Part shown: positions 19,759 through 27,615 of the stretch, one piece after another | Layout of the letters: every line of letters starts with the position of its first letter | Position numbering within the stretch: position 1 is the stretch's first letter | From: Geothrix limicola | GTDB lineage: Bacteria; Acidobacteriota; Holophagae; Holophagales; Holophagaceae | Assembly (NCBI RefSeq): GCF_030268085.1 | Contig: NZ_BSDE01000003.1 | Coordinates: 496,001 to 560,000, forward strand | Length of the DNA: 64,000 nucleotides | Direction: 5' to 3' | The notes under the pieces: model-generated | Told to the model about the DNA's origin: nothing | Database searches by the model: none | Seen by the model: only the letters and a program-made list of their open reading frames with translations | Made by a program: the position numbers and the translations under genes

Positions 19759-19793
19759 GCAGTGGGGTGCGGACTTGTTCCGAGCCCCACTGC
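19759..19793. repeat. Hairpin in the kdpB-kdpC gap
   Basis: GCAGTGGGG (19759-19767) and CCCCACTGC (19785-19793) form a 9-bp perfect stem with a 17-base loop. It lies next to the palindrome at 19801-19841, and both sit between kdpB and kdpC. It may affect mRNA stability or subunit ratio. Confidence 0.5.
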
Positions 19794-19800
19794 GGGGGAT

Positions 19801-19841
19801 CGGGGGGACATCGCGAGCATGGCGAGCAGGCGGTCCCCCCG
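19801..19841. repeat. REP-like palindrome, copy in the kdpB-kdpC gap
   Basis: CGGGGGGAC (19801-19809) and GTCCCCCCG (19833-19841) form 9-bp perfect arms. Read on the reverse strand, the core GGGGGGACCGCC...GTCCCCCC matches the palindrome inside kdpB at 20591-20632, so the two look like copies of one dispersed element in opposite orientation. Confidence 0.55.
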
Positions 19842-19848
19842 AGGAGGG

Positions 19849-22077
19849 TTAGGCCGCGAAGTGGAGGGCGACGAGCAGCCAGTCGATGAGCTTGATGCCG
19901 ATGAAGGGCACCACCAGGCCGCCGGCGCCGTAGATCAGCAGATTCCGCTGCAGCAGCTGGGCGGCACCCACGGGCCGGTACTTCACGCCGCGCAGGGACA
20001 GCGGGATCAGCACGACGATGATCAGCGCGTTGAAGATCACCGCCGAGAGGATGGCGCTTTCGGGGCTGTGCAGGCCCATGATGTTGAGGGCGCCCAGGGC
20101 CGGATAGGTGGCCACGAAGGCCGCCGGCAGGATGGCGAAGTACTTGGCCACGTCGTTGGCGATGCTGAAGGTGGTGAGCGACCCGCGCGTCATGAGCATC
20201 TGCTTGCCGATCTCCACGATCTCGATGAGTTTGGTGGGATTGGAATCCAGGTCCACCATGTTGCCGGCCTCTTTCGCCGCCTGGGTGCCGCTGTTCATGG
20301 CCACGGCCACGTCCGCCTGGGCGAGGGCGGGGGCGTCATTGGTGCCGTCGCCCGTCATGGCCACGAGGCGGCCCCCGGCCTGGTACTCGCGGATGAGTTT
20401 GAGCTTGGCTTCAGGCGTGGCCTGGGCGAGGAAGTCGTCCACGCCCGCTTCGGCGGCGATGGCGGCGGCGGTGAGCGGGTTGTCGCCGGTGATCATGACG
20501 GTCTTGATTCCCATGCCCCGCAGTTCGGAGAAGCGCTCCTTGATGCCGCCCTTCACGATGTCCTTGAGCTGGATGACGCCCAATGCTCTCGCGGGGGGAC
20601 CGCCCGGCCCGCGGGCCTCTGCGTCCCCCCGCGCTCCCCCATTGGTTCGGTCGGCGGAGCCGCCCGCACCGATCAGGCCCGGGCAATATTCGGCCACCAC
20701 GAGGGGCGTGCCGCCGGCCATGGAGATCTGATCCACCGTGCGGCGCAGGTCGTCGGGGAACTTGCCGCCATTGGACTGGACGTAATCCTCGATGGCCGAG
20801 GCCGCGCCCTTGCGGATCTGGCGCTGGCCCCCTTCCGTGGTGAGGTTCACCCCGCTCATGCGGGTCTGGGCGGTGAAGGGCACGAAGTGGGCGTCGAGGG
20901 CGTGCAGGTCCCGTTCGCGCAGGCCGTACTGCTCCTTGGCCAGCACGACGATGCTGCGGCCCTCGGGGGTTTCATCGGAAAGCGAAGAGAGCTGGGCCGC
21001 ATCGGCCAGTTGCTTGATGTCCACGCCTTCGGCAGGCAGGAAGGCGACCGCCTGCCGGTTGCCCAGGGTGATGGTACCGGTCTTGTCCAGCAGCAGCACG
21101 TCCACGTCGCCGGCAGCTTCCACGGCGCGGCCCGAGGTGGCGATGACATTGGCCTGGATCATGCGATCCATGCCCGCGATGCCGATGGCGCTGAGCAGGC
21201 CGCCGATGGTGGTGGGGATGAGGCAGACCAGCAGGGAGACGAGCACCGTGAGGCTCACGGGGCTGCCCTGGCCCGCGGCCTTCACGCTGAAGATGGAGAA
21301 GGGCAGGAGGGTGGCGGTGGCCAGGAGGAAGACGATGGTGAGGCCCGCCAGCAGGATATCGAGCGCGATCTCGTTGGGCGTCTTCTGGCGCTTGGCGCCT
21401 TCCACCATGGCGATCATGCGGTCGAGGAAGCTTTCGCCGGGGTTCGAGGAGATGCGGATCACCAGCCAATCCGAGAGCACCAGGGTGCCGCCGGTGACGG
21501 CGGAGCGGTCGCCGCCGCTTTCACGGATGACGGGCGCGCTTTCGCCGGTGATGGCGCTTTCGTTGACGGAAGCGACGCCTTCCACCACTTCGCCATCGCC
21601 GGGGATGGTCTCGCCGGCTTCCACCAGCACCATGTCGTTGATGCGCAGTTCCGGCGCATCAACCACCTTGTGGGGGCCCTGGCGATCGGTGCCGACGAGG
21701 CGTTTGGCCTTCACGTCGCGCTTGGATTTGCGCAGGGAATCCGCCTGGGCCTTGCCGCGGCCCTCGGCCATGGCTTCGGCGAAGTTGGCGAAGAGCAGGG
21801 TGAACCAGAGCCAGAGGGAGATGGCGAGGATGAAGCCGGGACGGCCTTCGCCGTGGCCCGCCAGGGCCTGGACCCAGAGCCCCGTGGTGAAGGCGCTGCA
21901 GATCCACACGGTGAACATCACGGGGTTGCGGAGCTGGTGCAGGGGGTTCAGCTTCCGAAGCGCATCGATGACCGCGCGGCGCACGATGCTGGGCTCGAAG
22001 AGGGGGCGGGCTTGCCCATAGGTCCCACCTCGCGCATGTGCGAGGTGGGGAAGGTCCTGCCGGGAATGGGGAACCAT
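19849..22077 (-). CDS. kdpB: K+-transporting P-type ATPase subunit B
   Basis: The 742-aa catalytic subunit hydrolyses ATP to energise K+ uptake through KdpA. Visible landmarks are the actuator motif TGES (177-180), phosphorylated Asp331 in DKTGT, the nucleotide-domain KGA segment (423-425), and the hinge [12 protein letters not shown]. It starts at an ATG with GGAG six bases upstream. Two parts look inserted: residues ~3-24, which contain a DNA palindrome, and residues ~464-497 (Gly/Ala/Arg-rich, YCPGLIG to GGPPAR), which break the usual VVAE-(D/N)GR-xLGVIQLKD continuity. The second insert lies in a surface loop of the nucleotide domain and keeps the frame. Confidence 0.94.
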   Translation of the reverse strand: MVPHSRQDLPHLAHARGGTYGQARPLFEPSIVRRAVIDALRKLNPLHQLRNPVMFTVWICSAFTTGLWVQALAGHGEGRPGFILAISLWLWFTLLFANFAEAMAEGRGKAQADSLRKSKRDVKAKRLVGTDRQGPHKVVDAPELRINDMVLVEAGETIPGDGEVVEGVASVNESAITGESAPVIRESGGDRSAVTGGTLVLSDWLVIRISSNPGESFLDRMIAMVEGAKRQKTPNEIALDILLAGLTIVFLLATATLLPFSIFSVKAAGQGSPVSLTVLVSLLVCLIPTTIGGLLSAIGIAGMDRMIQANVIATSGRAVEAAGDVDVLLLDKTGTITLGNRQAVAFLPAEGVDIKQLADAAQLSSLSDETPEGRSIVVLAKEQYGLRERDLHALDAHFVPFTAQTRMSGVNLTTEGGQRQIRKGAASAIEDYVQSNGGKFPDDLRRTVDQISMAGGTPLVVAEYCPGLIGAGGSADRTNGGARGDAEARGPGGPPARALGVIQLKDIVKGGIKERFSELRGMGIKTVMITGDNPLTAAAIAAEAGVDDFLAQATPEAKLKLIREYQAGGRLVAMTGDGTNDAPALAQADVAVAMNSGTQAAKEAGNMVDLDSNPTKLIEIVEIGKQMLMTRGSLTTFSIANDVAKYFAILPAAFVATYPALGALNIMGLHSPESAILSAVIFNALIIVVLIPLSLRGVKYRPVGAAQLLQRNLLIYGAGGLVVPFIGIKLIDWLLVALHFAA
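20591..20632. repeat. REP-like palindrome inserted in frame within kdpB
   Basis: GCGGGGGGAC (20591-20600) and GTCCCCCCGC (20623-20632) are perfect 10-bp arms around a GC-rich loop. The element falls exactly within the extra Gly/Arg-rich segment of KdpB and resembles the palindrome at 19801-19841. Confidence 0.6.
22024..22049. repeat. Palindrome in the kdpB 5' coding region
   Basis: CCCACCTCGC (22024-22033) and GCGAGGTGGG (22040-22049) form a perfect 10-bp stem with a 6-base loop. It encodes part of the atypical N-terminal extension of KdpB, close to the start codon, and could influence translation initiation. Confidence 0.5.
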
Positions 22078-22092
22078 GATCGTCTCCGGGAA

Positions 22093-23790
22093 TCAGCGAA
22101 GCGAAAGCTGCTCGGCGATGGGGCCGAGGGCCAGGGCGGGCAGGTAGGTGAGGGCGCCCACCAGCAGGACCACGCCCACCAGCACGGCCACGAAGAGCGG
22201 GGTGTGCGTCGGCAGGGTGCCCAGACCCTCGGGCGTGACCTTCTTGCGGCCGAGGGAACCGGCGACGGCCAGCACGGGGAAGATGACGCCGAAGCGGCCC
22301 ACGAGCATGGCCAGGGCCAGGCCGTAGTTGTAGAAGGGGATGTTGCCGTTGAGGCCGCCGAAGGCGCTGCCGTTGTTCTGGGCGCAGCTGCTGAAGGCGT
22401 AGAGCACCTGTGTGAAGCCATGGGGCCCGGGGTTCGAAATGGAGGCCGTGGCCGCGGTCGAGAGCACGGCCGCCGCGGTGCCGATGAGGATGGCCGCCGA
22501 GGGCAGGAGGATGGCGATGGAGGCCATCTTCATTTCGAAGGCCTCGATCTTCTTGCCCAGGTATTCCGGCGTGCGGCCCACCATGAGGCCGCCGATGAAG
22601 ACGCCCACCAGCGCGAAGAGGAGCATGCCGTAGAGACCCGAACCCACACCGCCGAAGACCACTTCGCCCAGTTCCATCAGCCAGAGGGGCACGAGGCCGC
22701 CCAGGGGGTTGAAGGAGTCGTGCCAGCCGTTGATGGCCCCGCAGGAGGCAGACGTGGTGATGGTGGCGAAGAGGCTGGTGGCGCCGCTGCCGAAGCGGAC
22801 TTCCTTGCCCTCCATGTTGCCGCCGCCCTGGTGCACGGAGACGACCTGGTCGACGGGGAGCTGCTTCAGGCCGGCATTGCCCTTGGATTCGGCCCAGGTG
22901 GTGACGGAAAGGGCCAGCACGAAGATGACCGACATGGCGGCCAGCACGGCCCAGCCCTGGCGGCGGTCCTTCACCATCCGGCCGAAGGTGAGGCAGAGCG
23001 CCGCGGGGATGACGAAGATCGCCAGCATCTGGATGAGGTTGCTGAGGGCGTTCGGGTTTTCGAAGGGATGGGCGGAATTCGCGTTGAAGAATCCGCCGCC
23101 GTTGGTGCCGAGCATCTTGATGGCCACCTGGGAGGCCACGGGGCCCATGGCGATGACCTGGCCGGAGGCGGTGTGCACGTAGGCCGCAAGGTTCTGGATG
23201 ACGCCCTGGGAGACGAGCAGGAGGGCCATGACCAGGCTGAGGGGCAGCAGCACGTAGAGGGTGCTGCGGACCAGGTCGGCCCACGCGTTGCCGATGCCGT
23301 TCGAGGTGCGCCGCACCAGGCCGCGGATGAGGGCCACGAGTACGGCCATGGCCGTGGCGGCGGAGAGGAAGTTCTGCACCGTGAGGCCCAGCATCTGGGT
23401 GAGGTAGCTCATGGTGCTTTCACCACCGTAGTTCTGCCAGTTGGTGTTGGTGACGAAGCTGACGGCGGTGTTCAAGGCGAGGTCCGTGGGCAGCTTGCCC
23501 ATGGCTTCGGGGTTCAGGGGAAGGGCGGCCTGGGCATTCTGCAGCGCGAAGACGGCGGCGATGCCCAGCAGGTTGATGAAGGCGATGGCCCAGGCGTAGG
23601 TCTTCCAGCCCATGTCCTCTTCGCCGGAGATGCCCATGAGCCGGTAGATGCCCCGTTCCACAGGCCCCAGCACGGGGTGGAGGAAGGTGCGTTCCCCTTC
23701 CATCACTTTGGCGATGAAGGGGCCGAGGGGCACGGCGAGGGCGAGGAGGAGGCCGAGGAACAGGAGGTTCTGGATCCAGGCGTGGCTCAT
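22093..23790 (-). CDS. kdpA: K+-transporting ATPase subunit A
   Basis: The 565-aa membrane subunit forms the K+ pathway of KdpFABC and belongs to the superfamily of K+ transporters with four pore-loop repeats. It has about ten helices and the conserved segments [30 protein letters not shown] and [17 protein letters not shown], which contain the selectivity-filter glycines. The ATG overlaps the kdpF stop (ATGA at 23787-23790), and 15 bp separate it from kdpB. Confidence 0.97.
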   Translation of the reverse strand: MSHAWIQNLLFLGLLLALAVPLGPFIAKVMEGERTFLHPVLGPVERGIYRLMGISGEEDMGWKTYAWAIAFINLLGIAAVFALQNAQAALPLNPEAMGKLPTDLALNTAVSFVTNTNWQNYGGESTMSYLTQMLGLTVQNFLSAATAMAVLVALIRGLVRRTSNGIGNAWADLVRSTLYVLLPLSLVMALLLVSQGVIQNLAAYVHTASGQVIAMGPVASQVAIKMLGTNGGGFFNANSAHPFENPNALSNLIQMLAIFVIPAALCLTFGRMVKDRRQGWAVLAAMSVIFVLALSVTTWAESKGNAGLKQLPVDQVVSVHQGGGNMEGKEVRFGSGATSLFATITTSASCGAINGWHDSFNPLGGLVPLWLMELGEVVFGGVGSGLYGMLLFALVGVFIGGLMVGRTPEYLGKKIEAFEMKMASIAILLPSAAILIGTAAAVLSTAATASISNPGPHGFTQVLYAFSSCAQNNGSAFGGLNGNIPFYNYGLALAMLVGRFGVIFPVLAVAGSLGRKKVTPEGLGTLPTHTPLFVAVLVGVVLLVGALTYLPALALGPIAEQLSLR

Positions 23791-23879
23791 TGGAACTTCT
23801 CCGGCTTCAGCAGGGCGAAGGTGAGGTAGCCCAGCAGGCCCAGGGCCAGGAGGGAGGCGACGAGGAGGGTCGTGCTCAT
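23787..23879 (-). CDS. kdpF: K+-transporting ATPase small subunit KdpF
   Basis: This 30-aa single-helix protein has a hydrophobic core ([20 protein letters not shown]) followed by KPEKF, the typical KdpF ending. KdpF stabilises the KdpABC complex in the membrane. Its ATG overlaps the stop of the upstream small ORF, and its stop overlaps the kdpA start. Confidence 0.9.
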   Translation of the reverse strand: MSTTLLVASLLALGLLGYLTFALLKPEKFQ

Positions 23880-24067
23880 GAGGGGCTCCCGAATCGAGAC
23901 AAGAGGATGGCGAGGCCCCAGACCAGCAGGGGGGCCCAGCACACGGTCAACATGAGCGCGATGTCGGCCTTGGTGCCCTTGGAGCGGCGGATGTGCCGGG
24001 CCGCGCGCGTGCCGAGCCAGCCGAGGGTCAGGGCGGTCGGCAGGAAGAGGTAGGGATTCAGGGACAC
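23876..24067 (-). CDS. Small two-helix membrane protein at the head of the kdp operon
   Basis: The most likely start is GTG 24067, giving 63 aa (a GTG at 24142 would give 88). There are two predicted helices, around [13 protein letters not shown] and [21 protein letters not shown], joined by a basic loop ([15 protein letters not shown]). The stop overlaps the kdpF ATG, and the gene lies downstream of the candidate KdpE promoter, so it should be co-transcribed with kdpFABC. I do not recognise a family. It may be an extra accessory subunit or regulator of the Kdp pump. Confidence 0.6.
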   Translation of the reverse strand: MSLNPYLFLPTALTLGWLGTRAARHIRRSKGTKADIALMLTVCWAPLLVWGLAILLSRFGSPS

Positions 24068-24153
24068 GGGGACACCCCCGGGCCGAGGGCAACCGGCACC
24101 CGCGCCAGGAAGGGGGCTGAGGCCCTCATCTGCAACGAACACGCGCGTCCCAT
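24058..24153 (-). CDS. Possible 31-aa leader peptide of the kdp transcript
   Basis: An ATG at 24153 has a near-perfect AGGAGG four bases upstream and is the first start codon after the proposed promoter. The 31-codon frame ends at 24058, overlapping the GTG of the 63-aa ORF by 10 bases in another frame. It has no recognisable domain, so a role in translational coupling is more likely than a functional product. Confidence 0.35.
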   Translation of the reverse strand: MGRACSLQMRASAPFLARVPVALGPGVSPCP

Positions 24154-24189
24154 GGCGCCTCCTGCGAGCCGGTCAGAGGCCGGCATGAA

Positions 24190-24245
24190 AGGATGGCCAC
24201 GACGAACGTTAAGGCGCCGTTAGGAGACGGCGCCGGCCCGTTAAG
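24190..24245 (-). promoter_or_regulatory. Candidate triple KdpE box and -10 element of the kdp operon
   Basis: On the reverse strand: CTTAACG (24245-24239), N14, CCTAAC (24224-24219), N5, CTTAACG (24213-24207), N11, CATCCT (24195-24190). Half-sites are 11, 21 and 32 bp apart, matching the array at 18669. It is placed 37 bp upstream of the first start codon of the kdp transcript (24153). Confidence 0.7.
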
Positions 24246-24263
24246 AGATCGTTGGGATGGCCC

Positions 24264-24743
24264 TCAGCGGGGCTTTCCGCCCCCGGTTTCGGGCTGAGGC
24301 TGGATGGGCTTGCCGGGCTCGGCCTTCAGGAGGACCTCCCGGACCATGAGTGTCGAATCCTCCTCGCTGAGCTGGTCCTTCCAGGCGGGCATGGACAGGC
24401 CGAAGAAGAGCCCCTTCTGGATGGCGTGCACCATGGCGCGGATCTCCCGGTCGGCCGCGGGGCCGTTGAGGGCGCTGAAGTCCCGGGCGGCCTTCGTGAA
24501 ATCCAGGCCCGAGAGCTTCTTGCCTTCGGCGTTGTGGGCGGAGCCGTCCGCGCCGTGGCAGCGGATGCAGTTCTGCTGGAAGAAGGCCTTCAGCTGGTTG
24601 ACGCTCTTGGGACTGGGACCGGGACTAGGGCTGGGGCTCTGCGCGGAGGCCGCCAGTGCCAGGCCGGCGACCAGCACGCCGAGCGCGCGGGGCAGGGCCC
24701 GGCGGAAAGCAGGGATGTGGACGGATTCCTGGGTGGGCTTCAT
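24264..24743 (-). CDS. Exported monohaem cytochrome c
   Basis: From ATG 24743 (AGGAG six bases upstream) the protein has 159 aa. A signal peptide covers residues ~1-35 (ALGVLVAGLALAASAQS), then comes a Ser/Pro-rich linker and one class I cytochrome c fold with haem motif CIRCH (C59, C62, H63) and a probable axial Met118 in GLSMPAW. It should carry electrons in the periplasm. A paired ATCCGGTTT repeat lies upstream at 24809-24840, linking it to the neighbouring MocR-like gene. Confidence 0.88.
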   Translation of the reverse strand: MKPTQESVHIPAFRRALPRALGVLVAGLALAASAQSPSPSPGPSPKSVNQLKAFFQQNCIRCHGADGSAHNAEGKKLSGLDFTKAARDFSALNGPAADREIRAMVHAIQKGLFFGLSMPAWKDQLSEEDSTLMVREVLLKAEPGKPIQPQPETGGGKPR

Positions 24744-24808
24744 GTCCGCTCCTTGGGGCGCAGAAGGGCTTGATGTCAGAGGATGGGCCGTGGCGGCGCG
24801 CGCGCCAG

Positions 24809-24840
24809 ATCCGGTTTGTGCGCGGAGCTGGATCCGGTTC
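24809..24840. promoter_or_regulatory. Direct repeat ATCCGGTT(T/C), candidate MocR-type operator (copy 1)
   Basis: ATCCGGTTT at 24809-24817 and ATCCGGTTC at 24832-24840 are spaced by exactly 23 bp, upstream of the cytochrome gene. The same pair with the same period occurs at 26431-26462 upstream of the MocR-like gene. Confidence 0.5.
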
Positions 24841-26320
24841 ATCCGGGGCGCCGGGCGCGGGCTTCCTTCAGGGCCAGGGCCATGCGCGAACAGGCCTCGT
24901 TCTGCTCGTCGAGGTTGTGCGCGGCGAAGCCCAGGCAGATGAAGGGCAGGTTCTGGCGGTGGAGGTCGTAGAGGCCGCCGGGATAGAAGACGACGCCGTG
25001 GGCGAGGCAGCGCTCGGTCCAGGCCTCGAGTGGCACGTCCTCGGCCACGCGGACCCAGAGGGAAAGCCCTTCGCGGGGGTTCTCGACGCTGATGGCCGGG
25101 TGCAGGTGCAGCAGGAGGCGGTCCACCATCGTGTCGCGGCGCTCGTCGGTGACCTTGCGGATGCGGCGGAGATGCCGGACGATTTCGCCGTCGCGCAGGG
25201 TCTCCTCGATGGTGGCCTCCTGCACCAGGTTGCCGGGCCAGTCCACCAGCTGCCGCTGCTGGGCCAGGGCCTTGATGAGGCCCGCCTCGCCGGCGAGGAA
25301 GCCCACCTGCAGGCCCGGCGCGAGGATCTGTTCGAAGCTGCTGAAGTAGAGCACGCGGCCATGCAGGTCATCGCTGGCGAGGGGCAGGGTGGGGTTCTTC
25401 TCGCGGTGGAATCCGAGCCCGGGATCGCCTTCGAGGATGCGGAAGCCGTGGGCCCGCGACAGCTCCAGCAGGCGCTTGCGGCGCGCGGGATCGAGGCGCA
25501 CCTGGGTGGGATGCTGGGGGCTGGCGCTGAGGTAGAGCAGGCGGATGGGCTCCTGGATGAGGAGGGCTTCGAGGGCTTCCACGTTCAGGCCCTGGGCATC
25601 GACGGGCACGGGGAAGAGCCGCGCGCCCGCGGCCTTGAAGGCCTCGGCCACGCGGAACCAGCCGGGGTTCTCCACGGCGACGGCGTCCCCCGGCGCGAAG
25701 AGCACGCGCGATACCAGGTTGAGGGTGCTCATCAGGCCCCGGGTGAGCAGCAGGTTGCCCGCCTCGACGGAGAGACCGCGCATGTCGCGCAGCATCTTGC
25801 AGAGCGAATTGCGCAGATCCAGCAGGCCGCGCGGATCCCAGCCCGGCTGGAGGAGCCGCTCGGGATGCAGCTTGAGCACGCGGCCGTAGGCGCGGTGGAT
25901 GGCGTCCGTGGGCGCGAGGCGCAGGTCAGGCGTGTCCGGGATGAGCTGGAAGGATTCGACGCCCGGCGCGCCGGGCTGGAAGAAGGGCTCGCTGCGCGGT
26001 GTGGCGCGTTTCCACGAGGCCGAGTCCTGGGCCGCGATGCCCTCGGGCACCTCCACGACGATGGGCAGCCGGCGGGCGACGAAGGTGCCCCGGTCCGCGG
26101 CCACCTCGATCCAGCCCTCGGCCTCGAGCTCCTTGTAGGCCGCCAGGGTGGTGTTGCGGTTGACGCCCAGGAGATCGGCCAGCGCGCGGGTGCCCGGAAG
26201 GGCGTCGCCGGGCTTGAAGCGGCCGTGGCGGATGCCCTCCTCCAGGGCCTTCACGAGCTGAAGGTACAGGGGCTCCGCCTGGGATCGATCCAGTGCGATG
26301 GCGAGGTCCCATTGAGCCAA
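24839..26320 (-). CDS. MocR/PdxR-type regulator with degenerate aminotransferase domain
   Basis: A TTG start at 26320 fits best: GGAG five bases upstream and a sigma-70-like promoter just before it. The 493-aa protein has a GntR winged helix (residues ~14-85, GTRALADLLGVNRNT) and a fold-type I aminotransferase domain with ENPGW and SASPQHPTQV in the expected places. The PLP lysine motif, usually (G/S)SFSKxLxP(G/S)LR, reads SSFEQILAPGLQ, with Gln331 instead of Lys. The EDDYD segment reads EGDPG. Schiff-base formation is therefore unlikely, and it may bind another ligand or non-covalent PLP. Confidence 0.85.
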   Translation of the reverse strand: MAQWDLAIALDRSQAEPLYLQLVKALEEGIRHGRFKPGDALPGTRALADLLGVNRNTTLAAYKELEAEGWIEVAADRGTFVARRLPIVVEVPEGIAAQDSASWKRATPRSEPFFQPGAPGVESFQLIPDTPDLRLAPTDAIHRAYGRVLKLHPERLLQPGWDPRGLLDLRNSLCKMLRDMRGLSVEAGNLLLTRGLMSTLNLVSRVLFAPGDAVAVENPGWFRVAEAFKAAGARLFPVPVDAQGLNVEALEALLIQEPIRLLYLSASPQHPTQVRLDPARRKRLLELSRAHGFRILEGDPGLGFHREKNPTLPLASDDLHGRVLYFSSFEQILAPGLQVGFLAGEAGLIKALAQQRQLVDWPGNLVQEATIEETLRDGEIVRHLRRIRKVTDERRDTMVDRLLLHLHPAISVENPREGLSLWVRVAEDVPLEAWTERCLAHGVVFYPGGLYDLHRQNLPFICLGFAAHNLDEQNEACSRMALALKEARARRPG

Positions 26321-26348
26321 GGGCGCTCCGTCGGTCGGGGGTCGGATC

Positions 26349-26377
26349 AGAATTGGGTTGGGAGGGGCCCCCGTCAA
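26349..26377 (-). promoter_or_regulatory. Sigma-70-like promoter of the MocR-like gene
   Basis: TTGACG (26377-26372), a 17-bp spacer and AATTCT (26354-26349) on the reverse strand resemble -35/-10 elements. The expected transcript start, near 26342, is about 22 bases ahead of the TTG start codon. Confidence 0.5.
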
Positions 26378-26430
26378 GGGAAGCGCCGGGTGAGAGCCAC
26401 CAGGGTCCCGCGGCACGGGGCTTTGGACAG

Positions 26431-26462
26431 ATCCGGTTTGAAAGGAGCGACCCATCCGGTGG
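26431..26462. promoter_or_regulatory. Direct repeat ATCCGGT, candidate MocR-type operator (copy 2)
   Basis: ATCCGGTTT at 26431-26439 and ATCCGGTGG at 26454-26462, period 23 bp, lie in the divergent gap between the MocR-like gene and the outer-membrane gene at 26539. The pair repeats the arrangement at 24809-24840. Confidence 0.5.
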
Positions 26463-26538
26463 GTTCGCTTCACCGGGTCATCCTTCACCGGGCTCGGACA
26501 CTGGGCTATCCTCCACGGATCGCCCCGGGCGGAGGATG

Positions 26539-27597
26539 ATGCCGATTCGCCGATGGACCCTTGGTTTGGCTGCCGTCATCGCCTTCGGCCAGGAGGCCGC
26601 GCCCTTCCAGCCCGAGGTCGCCGATCCCCGGAAACCCGCCTGGGAGCTGACGCTGCGCGGCGACCGGCTGGACAATCCGGTCGACGCGGGCGACAGCTTC
26701 CGCCGTACCGCACTGCAGTTGCGCCTGCGCTGGTCCTGGGATCTGGACGCGCTCCATCTGGAGGCGGGTACGCGATCCGCGATGGGCTCGGACGGGAACC
26801 GTTTCAACGCGCCCCGTTGGGATCAGCAGCCCTCCAACGGCACCCAGGTGGACGTGGCCCACGGGGATCTGTCCTGGGCCAGCGCGCGCAGCTTCGGCAC
26901 CCTCAGTCTGGGTTTCCAGGAGAACGGCCTGCTCAGTTCCCAGGCCCTCTGGGACCGCAACCTCCGCTTCCTGGGCGCGGGGGGACGGGTGGGCCTGCGC
27001 GACAGCGAGGGCCTGGTCCAGGAGGCGGGTCTCCGCGCCTCCGTGGGTCGGGTGCGCAACGTCCTCGGCGGAGACATGGATCTGGCGGCGGGGCAGGCGG
27101 TGCTGAAGCTGGACACGGGGCCCTGGTCCTGGACCGCCCATGCGGGGCGCTGGAATCTGTCCTGGAACCCGGGCGCCGAGCGGCTGCGCGCGCTGCCGGG
27201 CGCCGATCCCCTCGCGCGGCAGAAGCTGGTGCTGGACGCGGTCGGTGCCTCGGCCCGGTGGAACTGCCGCTTTCCGCTGGAAGCGCGCTGGTTCGAGGCG
27301 AAGAACCGGAGGACCGGCGAAAACAGCGAAGAGGTGCAGGCCACGGCCGGCAGCCGGGAGCGGCTCTACTGGCCCCAGCTTTCGATCACCTGGCAGCGCC
27401 TCTCGTCCACGGGCACGCTCTACCCCGTGAACGGCGACGAGTGGTGGTTCTACCGCCGCGCCAAGGGGCACCGGGCGGACCTCTCCCTCCCCCTGCCCGG
27501 GCACTGGCTCGCAACCCTCGTCTACCTCCGGCAGCGCGCCGACGGCGAGGACTACGACGTCACGCGGAAGCAGATCGTCCTCGTGAAACGGTTCTGA
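26539..27597 (+). CDS. Hypothetical outer-membrane beta-barrel protein
   Basis: The 352-aa protein starts at one of two adjacent ATGs (26536 or 26539) after GGAGG. A short signal peptide (MPIRRWTLGLAAVIAFGQEA) precedes a run of alternating aromatic/hydrophobic and polar strands, for example LQLRLRWSWDL, WSWTAHAGRWNLSW and HWLATLVYLRQR, and it ends in Arg-Phe, as outer-membrane barrels do. No family is recognised. It is divergent from the MocR-like gene and shares its putative operator region. Confidence 0.65.
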   Translation: MPIRRWTLGLAAVIAFGQEAAPFQPEVADPRKPAWELTLRGDRLDNPVDAGDSFRRTALQLRLRWSWDLDALHLEAGTRSAMGSDGNRFNAPRWDQQPSNGTQVDVAHGDLSWASARSFGTLSLGFQENGLLSSQALWDRNLRFLGAGGRVGLRDSEGLVQEAGLRASVGRVRNVLGGDMDLAAGQAVLKLDTGPWSWTAHAGRWNLSWNPGAERLRALPGADPLARQKLVLDAVGASARWNCRFPLEARWFEAKNRRTGENSEEVQATAGSRERLYWPQLSITWQRLSSTGTLYPVNGDEWWFYRRAKGHRADLSLPLPGHWLATLVYLRQRADGEDYDVTRKQIVLVKRF

Positions 27598-27615
27598 GGC
27601 GGCCGAGGTCCGGGC

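Noticed and set aside
19243-23829. A 1528-codon forward frame opposite kdpCBA
   Set aside because: It is antisense to three unmistakable Kdp subunits and its translation is low-complexity Gly/His/Ala/Glu sequence.
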